A DNA stretch of 64,000 nt from Mactra quadrangularis. Its lineage: Eukaryota > Mollusca > Bivalvia > Venerida > Mactridae. The DNA lies in contig CM046311.1 in assembly GCA_025267735.1 (NCBI GenBank), positions 21,481,020-21,545,019 of the forward strand. The letters run 5' to 3'. Under the pieces are notes generated by a model. That model was not told where the DNA came from. It searched no databases and saw only the letters and a list, made by a program, of their open reading frames with translations. The translations under genes and the position numbers were made by a program. Positions 1-12,988 of the stretch are shown here, piece after piece; within the stretch, counting starts at the first letter, position 1; every line of letters begins with the position of its first letter.

Positions 1-2878
1 TTTTCAAGATAACCATAAGCTTATCAAATTAAGTTGTAAATATATTTCTGTCTTTGGACTTACAATATTATTAAATAGTGATAGATTTAAATTTCAAAAA
101 AAGAATATGTTTTTGTTTTCAGTTCAGAGATAAGTTCGAGTAGGCGTGTTTTAAAGGTACTCATTCACAACTTAAATTTCAACTTAAATATCAACTTTTT
201 CTGAAACTAACTAAATTATATGGAAACATTTTTTGATGCAGGAAATTAGTGTTTTGATAATGACAATTTTAGTGCAAATGGACTTACAACAACAGATGAT
301 GGTGTTTCAAGTAGTAAAAATCTACCCCGTATGTCACGGTATAGACAATTTTAGTGCATTTTGTGACTTTTATTGAACATTTTTGGAATCTTTTGGTCAG
401 TTTGTCTTGAAATAGTAAGAACTTTTGTTTTGACACAATTACAGACACTAAATGGTATTTTGAAAATATAGAAAAATCTTAACCAAATCTGTGAACTAGT
501 ACCTTTAAATATTCTTACATGTTTATTCCATACTGATAACACGTACTTCAGTCGAGTACCAAAGCTCTCTCTTGACGTCAACAAGATCAACTCATTCAAA
601 CTTGAGTTTTTGCGATTATTTTCAAATATTTGACAAAAATTGATTTTGATTTTTTAAACCATAAAGTCGACTGTAAAAATATGGTCTGACGGGAAACAAG
701 AATGATATTATCTATTTGTAAAGTCTAATAATGTAATTTTCCTTTTACCTCATTTAATTGACTTGAAACACGCATGCCCCTACTTTAGAATCCTGGAAGA
801 ATGATTTAATGAGGGTCCCTCTTTTCCATGGGAATCAAAGACACACATGTGCCAATCCTCGTACATGTTTTGCCCCTTATTCCATTTCATGAAAAAAACT
901 ACTTGTTATCAGCACTGTAGTTTAATTGTTATACATAACAATATTAAAGTCAATTAATCCATTCATATGGTAATTTTATTAAGCTCCCCTCAAATCATGT
1001 CAAGTGTCTAATCATGTCTTCATAAAACGTGTTTCTAATTAAATACAGTGAGACCTCGATATAACGATCAAATTTAAGACTGTTTCGAAATATGGTCTTA
1101 TTTGTTAGGTTGCCTCATTATTGACGGGGGTAGATATTTGTTTCTGCTCTATACTTATGAAATGGTATAATTTGCTATACAGCTTAGGTGAATATACCTT
1201 GGGGAAAGGTGGCCTAGATCCTGTCCTAGTTTATGTTAGCATGCATATTTCAAATGATAATCTCTTAGAGCTTTCCTTACATTCTGATAAAGGTAAAAGG
1301 GGTACATCGGGCATGATAATGAAATAGGAATGCTTTCTACGAAACGAATCACCTTTGAACAGCATGTCTTTTACACTACCCTCAGAAGCCGGTAATTGCA
1401 TAAATACGTTGAAACCCCTCTAAACCGGAAACCCTCTAATCCGGAATTTTCTGCAAACCGGATTTTTTTCATACATGTTACTTAATCAATAAAGTTCGAC
1501 TAAAAGGCCTTCAGAATCAATGATCTTAGCTGAATAGTTTGTATATAGGGTCCTTTTTCTTCTCATATTTAGCATGTTTTGGCTTAACAATCGTCAATAA
1601 TCGTATAATTTTTCCATATATCAATGTTCTCTTTATAGAATTACTGACATGTATTCGCCACTTTTCATGACGGGTCGACTGTTGAGACAACAGCTTTAAT
1701 GAATTAAGACCCTGTTGATGAAATTAATCAAGTATTTGCCATTTCATTTAGGTATTGTTACGTTAAGATCGTACTGTAAAGATATTAACTTCAGCCTACA
1801 AATCATGTTAATATATTTGACAGAAAGGTAACGACCTACTATCTCATAATTACCACATGTATGGTGATTATATGCGTTTCTGTAACAACGGGGAAGCGAT
1901 GAATGAACTCATGAGCTAATTGTTTCCGGAATTACTCGGGCATTTCCGGTTAAATTCGGCTGTGTTCGGTAAAGAGCTAATTTTAACCTAATATCGATGG
2001 TTGCTTTATAGTGCTTGGCAAAAAGTGCAATATACGAAGGATATGGTAATTATGTTATAGAAATAAATAAGCGGAAACATATTCGGAATATTCCGGCTAT
2101 TTTCGTCGCATGTTACAACTCACCGAAGATTCCCGAGCTTATTGGTATCAATATACATGAACTTCAAGTCCCAAGTGACTGGTCGTCATATTTTTCTACT
2201 GTATCAGTTTCTATTATTCTTTCTCACTCACTCGCTCACTCACTCGATCATCTGAATTTATTGATTATCGTATAGAAAATATTAGCTACAAGTCTAGGAC
2301 TCAGTTACATGTGGTTTGTTCAACGTTTTCTATTCTAAACGTATAAGTATAGGCCTAACTGCTGTGTATTATACATTTTGTCTTTAAACAACAGTGATTA
2401 CTGTACTGTTTTTACTCGGTGCGTTTTTATGCTCATGTTAAATGCACATGTATCTAATGATAAAGGGAAGTGTTATACGTCAACTAGATGTAGTTGTGAA
2501 CTAGTGACAGGGCTGGGTTAATTAGAAATGCATGTATAATGCATCGAGTAGGAAGAAGTGACTAAACAGAGTGGTAAGAATATCATTGTTCCTTGTGGTA
2601 CTCAGTTATTCATTGGAGTTATTTTTCAGTGTATTATCTCAGAGTTGAACATCAGGATTAACTATTCTATGTATCAGTGACTGGATTTACTTATTCATCT
2701 AGTATATAGGCATTATGTTCCTATACATGTATTTCAGTGTTTGACTGAGTGAATAAACATGTGCTAAGAAATGGTCGATATGTGAATGGATTGATTATAA
2801 TATTGTACATATATATACATGTGTACTTATACATATAGATGGTATATTTAATACATCGATAAGAAGACAGCCACAACC
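1..2878. other. Upstream non-coding region of the RhoGEF gene
   Basis: No exon is recognisable here. The stretch is AT-rich and must hold the promoter of the gene starting at 2879, but I see no clear TATA box or initiator. One end-like motif, ACAGTGAGACCTCGATATAA near 1047, resembles termini of pogo/Tc1-like elements but has no partner. A short cluster of CCGGAA/CCGGAT words lies at 1425-1465, and a CTCACT-type simple repeat lies at 2220-2245. Confidence 0.5.
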
Positions 2879-5800
2879 ATGCAGAAGGAGGAAGTAAGTT
2901 TGTTTTTGTGGTTTTCAGGGGCGGATTCAACAAATTTTATGGGGTCAAATTTTTATGCATGGGTTCCACATGAAAGGACAACCGACTCTAGGCTTGCCTT
3001 TTTTGGGGGGTGGGGGTACAGTTCATATAACGAAGTCATTGGAACGTTCTTGATACACATGAAAATCTAAATGGGTGCGGTTCGGACTCCAGACCCCCCC
3101 CCATTCTCTGCATCCGTCAATTGGCCATGTACAGTCACAGGATACTCGATAAGTATTCTTCTACCTGAAGAAAGGTACGACTTCTAAATCAATGCTGATT
3201 GAATTTCAGTCGATATTTTTAATAAAACAGTTACAAGTCTTGCATTTTCGCTGTGGGGGTTGACCATAGAAACTTTCAAGATAAAATAATTGGAAAGGCA
3301 ATTCAATTAGTCGGGCTATACTTAGCTATCAGTTTATTGAAAACTTTTGGCGTGTGATAAAATAGATACGTTAAATTATTGTTTGACGTACGTGACGTAT
3401 AAAACCACGCCTGAACGATTAATGCATTTTATTTGAACAAACTTGTGAGTAGTACTAAAACATGCTATTATGTCAAGTTATCCAACTAATGGAGTTAAAT
3501 TGCTCTTGTAAGATAAATTATTATGCTTGTTTTAAGTGTTTTTCAAGGATGGATCTATAATTTTGATCCAGGAGAAGGGGTAGCGGAGCGGGTAGTTAAT
3601 CCTAGTATAGATTTTAACTATTCGTATGAGGGTGACTTCATGAAACTATCTTACTTTTAAAACTATCCCATTAGCCATGTATCCAAGGGTGTGTATTATC
3701 AAAGATCTTCTGTGTGATTTTGTCACAAACCGTTCTACATTTCATTATCATACTATTTTGATAATATAACCCCCTGATCTATGTTTTTGATCCGTTCATG
3801 TTTTTTACCATAGCCGTATAATTATCATTTGATAGTGTTATTTTACTGCATGGTTTTAAAAAAAATTCTATATTTCTCTCACACCAGACGTTCTCATGTT
3901 TACATGGTAAATTTAAATCTAATGTATAATTCATGTTGTTTATTCCCCCTGGTTAAAGTATGTTACATGTTTTTACATTCGTCCCTGTTCTGACTGAGTT
4001 GTACACTTGATGTTAATATATACAAAGAAGTTTAGATACACGTCTTTAAGTATGATTGAATTATTGTATAATACTTTCGTCTGAACATATTATGTAAGCC
4101 TTGAGCACTCTATATCAGAGACAATTTTAGGGGATGGGTCTAAATAGTTTTATGGTTGTTTTGTAAGAATATTCTGTGTGAAAAGTAATTGGATACACCT
4201 AATAATAAGCTGTTAAGGACGGGTCGAAAGGGAGGGTCGGGGAATTTGGAATCATAAATCATGTATCTAGATCGAACGCATTTTGATTTAAAAATCCAAT
4301 TTTCCATCTTTAACTTATTTTGGAAACCATCATTGCAAATAACATGTTTCAAAGCTATTTAAACGAGTAACTAAACTTGAAGTATAAATACAGTGTGTAG
4401 TTCTAATTAAAGGCGACCAGCACAGTTCTGATTCACAAGCGTATTATATTATGGATGTTCTGTACGCCTTGCATTCTCGTACCCAGAGGCTATCAAGATT
4501 CTCGATACTAGCTCGAGAATCTTGATAGCCTCTGATAACGAGAATAGTCGACTCGATAGTCCTAATTATACTGGCCTCTATATTTAATTTTATGTGCTCA
4601 TAATTAAAAGTAAAGATAAAACAGGAATGGTGTTCATGTCATACTTAATGTGCTGGAATGTTGTACTGTATGTTAAAGTAACATCATACAAGTTCTGGAT
4701 GTAATGTTTATATAATTAGTTAAAACAGATGGTATTGCTTGTTGCTTCATGCTACATGTAATAATGATGAGGCTCAGTAGAAGTGTAATATTCTGTGTAT
4801 GAAACTGGCAGATTTATTGAATGTAGGAAAATTTCAGATCAGATCAATATAAGAATAAGATATTCGTCCGTGCATACGTCAGTTTAGATTTTCATAGTTC
4901 TGATACGAAGATTTTTTAATTTCATCATTGCAATTTCTGAATCCAACAAATCAGTCAGCATAATACATTTTATTTAATTCACGGCTTTGATTACAGCCTA
5001 GAGCTGTTATAGAAGATTTAAATCTTGTCATCATGATAAAGGACGTATCTACATACATGTGCGGTTATAACCGGAAAATGTTTCTTTTATCCTATCCCTA
5101 TCTGTTGTAAAGTTACTTCCCTTTATTTACTCACGCCATTAATTTTCTACTGAAAATCTATTGATAAATGTATAAAATTAAAACCTGTGCTGTTCTTGTT
5201 TTGTTACTAAAGTATCAAACTCAAAGATTTCTAGACGGCATATAGCTCATCAACATGTGTGCCTAGGGGCGGATCCAGGATTTTTTTTTAGGGGGTCCAA
5301 ACTTTTGAACTACAGGGACAGCCACATAATACACTTTTTGAAGAACAATTCAACATATCAATAAATAAATCTTCATAACCATTAGATCTATGTCACACAC
5401 AAAAACGAGTGAATCCAACCCGAGTAAAGTAGATTCAATCTGCTAAAAAATGGCTTACAGCTTACAGCAATTACACACATGGACCACAGGTGCCCATCGC
5501 ATTACAAAACCCCAAATAATTGTTAATTTTTAGCTTTTGGATGCCACGGCTTTTGGATGCAATGGACAAGTACATGTATATTATGGAAAAGTAAAAGGAG
5601 TCCAACCCCCCCCCTCATCCCCATGCATGATCCGCCCATGGTGCTTTGATCATGCCCACACACCAACAGAGTTGAGACACTGGTTAAACATTTCTCTAGA
5701 ACCTGTGGGGGCCCAAGCACCCCCTTGTTCCCAACTTGTAAAATCTTTCCTGAACCTATTTGTCCCTTGACAGCTATGCCTCAACCTGCACAATTCTGAG

Positions 5801-8800
5801 TCTATGTTTGAAGCTTCATGGGGTTTGCTAGTTTGACATACTGGTAGCTTGAACTATTATTTTCTTCAAACAACCTTCTTTAATAACTTCTTAACATAGT
5901 CAAGCTCTCTATAAACATATTAAAACCATGTAAAACTTCTCAAACAGAAATTATTCTGATTGTTTAAACTGATAAAGTAGCATGATATTGATGTCTATGG
6001 AAATTATTATTGATTCATTTTGGCATTCACTGTGCTAAACAACTGGCCTGTAAGCTACATCTTATAGCTACATCAGTAACATAAACTCATTAACCATGGT
6101 TTATAGAGTAGTTATCTTTCATTGGGCTAATAAATCTTATGCTTGATCGACTTGGTTATATTACTTGAAATAAGTCAAGCACACCACTCAAGAATCCATA
6201 TGAGAAATTTTACTCTTACCATTTGATCTGCTGTGAACTTACTTTTTATTGTAACAATTAATTTCTTATTATTGTAAATATCAATACACATAGTATGTCT
6301 TGCTGGGATATTATGATAGAGTGTCTATGTACCCTCAGGCCTCTGAGAGTCTCAAAATTTCGCCAATCTTTAAAGGGATATTCAGGCAAATGACAGTGTC
6401 AAAAGTATAGAACCAAGTTTAGTCTTTAAAACAGTATTAAGAACGTAAGAAATCATTTACTAATAACATTTGTCACTTATAACATTCAACTGAACGAATT
6501 AAAACATCTGGCATACACATTGTTGAAAACGAAAGAAGGATACTGAGGGAATCACCAAGCTATTTATGGATTTGTTATATGTCATACTTGCTGAAATTAA
6601 ACATTTTCATTGGTCGCTTTTTGTCTTTTCAACATTCTTAGGCAGTTAAGATATCTTTTTAATAGAATTATACTAGTAATGCACAAAAACAAGCTCTAGT
6701 ATCTTCTCATCAGTAAATGCATATTTTAACTCGAATCTATTTTTAGCTAAGCTGACCCACGTGGGTCTAATTAGGAAACGCCCCAAACATAAAGAGAAAA
6801 TATAGAAATATTTTGCCAAGTAATATATCAGTTTGTCTGTTTCAATCACAATTATAAAAGTATATATATAATTCAGAACCAGGAAAATAGGAACTGAATA
6901 TTTTGCCCTCATATCACTTTAAATGGTAGTTGGGTTGTAAATATCAATGAAGGAGTATTACAGGGTGTCCATATTGTTGTGGAAGTCTAAATGCACCTAC
7001 AGGAATTAAATGATAGCTGGGCTGTTTTTACACTGCCTTGACAGAAATTTATTGGTGTTCCTCCTTGAAAATTTATATAACCTGTCCATGCCTCACATGC
7101 TGTCTGCCTCAGTTCAATAGTTATTTAAAGAAAAATGTTGTTTACACCATGTGAATATAAAAATGTTCTTAACAACCTCATCCATTAGCAATACCATAAT
7201 AAAACAAGTCTAAAAGTATAATTGAATTATAGAACTTGGTTTTATAACATGTTACATCTGCTTTGCTCAACATCCTTAGCCGTAGATTGATATAATGGCA
7301 CTGGGTGGATCAATAATTTAGACTCCTGATATTTTCAAAAATTAAAAAAAAATGTTTTAGCATACTTAACCCTTACTGTTTCCAAGAAATTCTTGATATT
7401 TTCTTGTAAATTCTTTGCATTGCATTGCATTGCACATGCAGTCATCGCCTAAATACACTAGCTCAAGCCTGGGATGAGTGAAAATAATCCTGAGCTTGTA
7501 ACATTTTTTTTATAGTTGGGCTAGTTGATATTTTTGCCCTTTATTATGTAACATAATATATTGGGCTAATCTAGAATAAATTAGAACAATGACTGCGCAT
7601 TCCCTATTTATTTATTATGTTGGGTTTAAATGCCATAGTGATACATTGTATAAGTCATATAAAGGTATCCAGTGCACCTAACCTAGCTTTCCTGGACCCT
7701 TGTCTATAACAAGTACTCACCTACCCTTCCACAAGGCTTGAAACTTCTCCATTTACCTTATTGATGGAGGAAAATTGACATTTAATATTGTCAAATTCTT
7801 ATCAAGGAGTATAACCTCCCCATAAGGGATTCAAACCCGTACACCCTTCATGGCACATGCCCTATATATACATTGTATATATCAATGCAGTAATAATTAT
7901 TAATTATTTGTATGATTCATTATAAATATCATACAAATATACATAAAGATAATAGATTAACTTATCATACATGTTTTATGTTTATTTCAGGAGAAAGACC
8001 CTATACAAACATTCCTTGGTGGATCTAGGACAACATGGTTATTTGTTACTGTCATCATTTTAACTTTTAGATTGGCCAATGTAGATCCATCATTTGGTAT
8101 CATAGGTCTTTTCCAATCATACATACCAGTGTAAGTATGATTTCTTTATTTACTTTTAGTTTAGTTTATATTGATTTATTTTTGCTTGATTGTGAATCAA
8201 GTTCTTGTAACTTAGATTAATCACTTTTTGAGTCCACATCCTGGACCCCCCAGTGTTGAGCTAGAAAGATAAAGTTTCTTGCTCAAGGAAACAACAGGGT
8301 TGGTTTTTGATTGAGTTCAAAGCAATGCTAGATGGCTTTTCAATGATTACCAGTCCAACATTGGAACTATCTAGCCCACTCCTTTTTAGAGGCTTCAAGA
8401 TAAAAAGTTTACATGTATTTATTGCATAATCCTGTAGCTGTACAGTCTATAAATACATAAATTAAAAATTACATGTTTAATTATGTGTGGAAATTTTTAC
8501 AGCAGGCACAGCTATGAGTATGTTCAAAACCTATCATGTAATCAAGATTACTTCGGAATTTGCATTAATATCTAGGTTAATTTTAAAATGCATTTAATGT
8601 TCTTATAGCATAACTTTTATTGGTTTTTTCATGTTGAAAAATAAAACTTTCCTACAATATGGAAACCATGGTACTTTGAAGTTTCTTAAGTATAATGTTG
8701 AAGAAATAAAATTTCCTACATAAGGAAATCTGCGAACTTAGAAGTTGTGTTTAGTATACATAAAAACATACTTAAGGAGTGTAGTTTTATCCAGAAAATT

Positions 8801-11800
8801 CAACTTGCTTTGAGTATTCAGTTTGCATCGATGATTGCTGGTAACTTAACTTTATGCTTTAGGGGAAATTGAAACAACCAAGAAAAGTTAAATTATTTTT
8901 CATTTAGTCTTTAATTTTAAACATATTTATTATATTACAGATTGAATCAAACACCAGATCCATTCAGTCTATGTGTTAGCTGTCTTATATTTTCTACTAT
9001 TTTAACCATTGTACTAAATAAGGTAATTTTCCTTTATACATGCTTTACTTTTTATGCATCTTAAACAATTTGTTTGATTATACCCCCCCCCAAAGCAAAA
9101 AAATTTTTCGGGGGTACATAGGAGTCTGCTTGTTGGTTGGTTGTTTGGTTGGTTGGTCTATACATGCTACATGTAAGTAATTAGGGCTTGAATTTAACAA
9201 AAACTTGGACTTGAAATTTTTGTGAGTTGATTTTTTTTATTATTTAAATGTGACTTGCATTTTTCTCAAAATCTTAACAGAAAACATAGTTCAATTCATA
9301 TATGCAATATAAAAACAACATAGTTCTATGTTTAACTATGCATGGAACAAGGGTGTTATTGTGGGACAGACAAAGAGTATCGAACATGTCTTTTAGGTGA
9401 ATCTTTAATTTATACTATCAATCTACCTGGTCGTTTCTAAGCTAATTTGAGCCTCATTAGTTTAGATAGTAATATTTTTGCGTCAATTTCAACTAAAAAA
9501 TTTCTAAAATATTTGCGAGTTAGAATAAAAGTTACTCGCAATTTTCTAAATCCTCTCGCAATTTGTGAGTACGGGAACTTAAATTCGAGTCCTGAAGTAA
9601 TCAGAGTATTTCAAATGCCAGCACTTACTCTCAGGTGTAAATTCCTAATGGCATGTGCACATTTTAAAGATACAAAAAAAGTTTTCTACTGGAATAATTT
9701 ACTTCTCTAAGACATTAAGTGTTTCCTAAAGTAAACATACAGCTACAGATGTTCGTCTAATGATTAAAACATAAGTATACATTAGTGTCTAATTACCTCT
9801 TAATTGTTTTTATTACTCACCTTTTCAAGAAGAATTTATGACAAGCTTTTACTGTGTACAGTAGAAGTCAGGAATTTTGCATTGAAACTAGAAAGTTGAG
9901 AAAAATGCACACATTTTTGGTCCAGAAAAAATTCTATACAAATATACAAAGTTCATTATTAGAAAACAATGTGAACAATATATCCCAGTATTTAGCAAGT
10001 GTGTCAATATCAATATCGAAACACATCATTGAGTGCCAACATCCATATCAAGGCAATTTCCGATCATTTCGCATCAGCTAACGGAGAAGCTCTCGGGCCA
10101 ATACCTTAGCGAGTGTGCCAATATTTCCCCCTAAGGCACATTTTTCCTGTTTAAAACCTCTTAACATGTATATTATTGTATGTTTTACAGATTGAAATGG
10201 AGGATAGATCTAAAGAAGAGTTTCAGGTCACATGGTTACTGGTTACTGTAATCATTCTAATACTTAGAATATCTAGAATTGATCTATCATTTGGTATCAT
10301 TGGTTTTGTACAAGCTTACATTCTAGGGTAAGGAAATGGCATTCTTTATGATGGGATTGTATGTTCTAGTTAACATTATTTGTCTATGATATTCAACAGC
10401 TTGATTAGCTCAGTTGGTAGAACATCTAACTTGCAAGCAGGTCACAAATATAAGCTCCAATTCTGGCTCTTAGCTGTACTTCCTCCTAGCTATTACATTA
10501 TATTTATTGGATGATTATTCAACTATTCAACAAGAATTAAATCGGGAGCGTGTATGGCCAAGTCGTTATGACATTAGACTGGTAATTATCGGATAGCCAG
10601 CTCTGTGTTGGTTTGAATCCCATCAAAAACCTACCCTGTTATTTTCTTGAGCAAGAAACTATTTTACTTGTTCAGTGGTGGGGACCAGGAAGTGAACTCA
10701 TAGGTGATTAGTTGTGAGAACTTGTTTTACAATTGAGCTAATATAAATAAGTATAAAAAATAAGAATGACTTACATAGTTTTAATGGTAACAATTCTCTT
10801 ACAGGTTAGATACAGGAGCAGATTTTGTCAGTGTATTTGGTGGATGTCTTGTATTTGTTACATTAGTTTCTATGATTGTTAGAAAGGTTGGTATTTCCAG
10901 ATGTTTTATATTTCACACATGCAATAGATCTGATGTTGTCTTGTGTATGCATCTTATCCTATATTCATTTGTTGATTGAAACCAAACTCTCACTAAATTC
11001 TAATTGTAAGTCATCCTGAGTTTTTGTGTTTTGTTAGTTTTCAGTGGATTATTGCCTTTTGTTGGTTTTTAATCAAATATGCCCCAGTCTATGAAATTAG
11101 CAGTTGTCTGGTTGTCCTGGGCAACCATTTTATAGATCCAGCAATGGAACACTTTGTTCAGGCATCAAAAAATGACAAAAGAAAGATATTGCAGGTAGCT
11201 AACATGACAACAGCTTTAACACCCTAATTTTGTGGACTGATTGCCATAAACAGTTGGCACTAATCATCCTACACCTTTGTTGGATTGTACATGTATCTAA
11301 ACACAGTATCTTGTCACATGATCTTCAGAATATGTGAAATAACTCTTGTTATTCCAATCTTCTAGTGACTAATATATTGGAAAAAATCAAATAGTGCATA
11401 AAATACACTAAAGTTCCATTATTAAGACCAGCAAAATCAAGGGTCTTAATAGCAAAAAGGTCTTATTGTAGAGACCCTTTGTTCATAGATTGAACGTTTG
11501 GGTCTTGATTATTGTCAAAAATCGCATGATTTTGAAATAACAAGAGTGGTCTTAATAGCGGAACTTTTCTGTAACAATAACATTTCTTTTTATGTAATAA
11601 ATTATTTAATTCCTGTCACTTGTTTTACTGTATATTTCAGTTAGATGTATTAAACAATCTACCGAGTACACCAAATACACCGCAGACGTCATTACGTAAA
11701 TCTGGTTCATTATATCAATTTTATAATCAAGATAAAATAAGGAGAGAATTATCAAAATATGATGAATCAGGTATTGTACACTATGCTGTCATGATTACTA

Positions 11801-12957
11801 GAAACTGTCAGCTAGAAATCAATTAGAATGGGTTAATTTTCTGCCATTTTGATGCATATTTACAGCTATTGCTGTTTGTCCATGTTATTTGTGGTTAACT
11901 GGTTCAGAAAAAAAAAAAATTAATTGATATTGCATTAAATTAATCTAATTGCATTGGATCACGTCTGTAAACAATATTTCAAAAAATCTGTTTGAAACAT
12001 GATATTTTCCGAAAATGTGGTTTAATTTTCCCACAAAAATTTGGTTTAAACACAGCATTTTCCAAAATCTGCTTTAAACACAATATATTTTCTGAAAAAC
12101 TTTTTTAACGCAAGATTTTCTAATCTTGTTAAGATACAATATTGTCTTAAACAATCTGGTTATTTTCCATAAAATCTGGTAAAAACACATTTTTTGTTCT
12201 AAAATCTGGTAAAAACACAATATTTCTGCTTAAAACGCAATATATTTTTGAAAAACTGGTTTAAACACAATATTTTCTAAAAAAAATCTAGTAAAACACA
12301 ACAGTTTCCAAAAATCATGTTAAAGCACTATATTTTCTGAAAATCTTGTTTGGATACAATATTTTCATCTGGTTATAACACAATATTATCCATAAAATCT
12401 GGTAAAACACAATGTTTTCCATAAAATCAGGTAAAAACTCATTTTTCCATACACTCTAGTTAAAACTCAATATTTTCCAAAATTCTCAACTTTTTCTTAT
12501 TTTTTTTATTTTATAGATGATGATGTATCCCGAAATAGTTTTGATTTAGAGAAATCGGGAAATGATGACTCAGCAGAAACTGACAGTATTTCATCAAGAG
12601 ATCAATTCTGTACTAAAGGCATTGTTCATAGGGCATTATGGTCTGAAATGCCAGAGGTAGAGTAGTTTTGTAGTATTTATCCCCCTCCCTTTAAAATTAG
12701 CCATTTAAGGACTACAATTGTATTTTGTATTGTTTTTGTCTTCACATGTTTGTCTTTGTGTCTTGTCTTCGTTAGTGTTTGTCTGTGTGCAAGTTGTTTT
12801 TGTACTTAAATAGTTAATTTGTATGGCTTTTTTTGATATTTCATATTTAGGTACATGCCATTTAATTTTTGTTGAAGGCCATTTGAAATTAAGGCATATG
12901 TTGTTGTTTTACTTTGTATGTCTAAATGTTACCTTCAGAAAATAAAGTTGTTATTAA

Positions 12958-12988
<31 letters not shown>

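Larger units (their letters stand above)
7991..10886 (+). other. Tandemly duplicated two-exon hydrophobic module (exons 2-5 of the RhoGEF)
   Basis: Exons of 140 and 82 nt are followed by exons of 137 and 82 nt with the same phase pattern (0-2, 2-0). The first pair encodes [12 protein letters not shown], then [15 protein letters not shown], then a second hydrophobic run [18 protein letters not shown]. The second pair encodes [27 protein letters not shown] and [19 protein letters not shown]. Both copies have a charged lead ([15 protein letters not shown]) and end in a basic residue pair or NK. The module is phase-symmetric, so duplication keeps the reading frame. I predict four membrane-spanning or re-entrant segments at about residues 20-152. 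I recognise no named domain. Confidence 0.8.

Noticed and set aside
1047..1110. Transposon end ACAGTGAGACCTCGATATAA
   Set aside because: Looks like a TIR, but no matching inverted end was found nearby, so no element is claimed.
10392..10470. Possible tRNA gene
   Set aside because: A-box is good, but the B-box and stem pairing fail and similar heads occur at 17043, 28043 and 43560 with SINE bodies.
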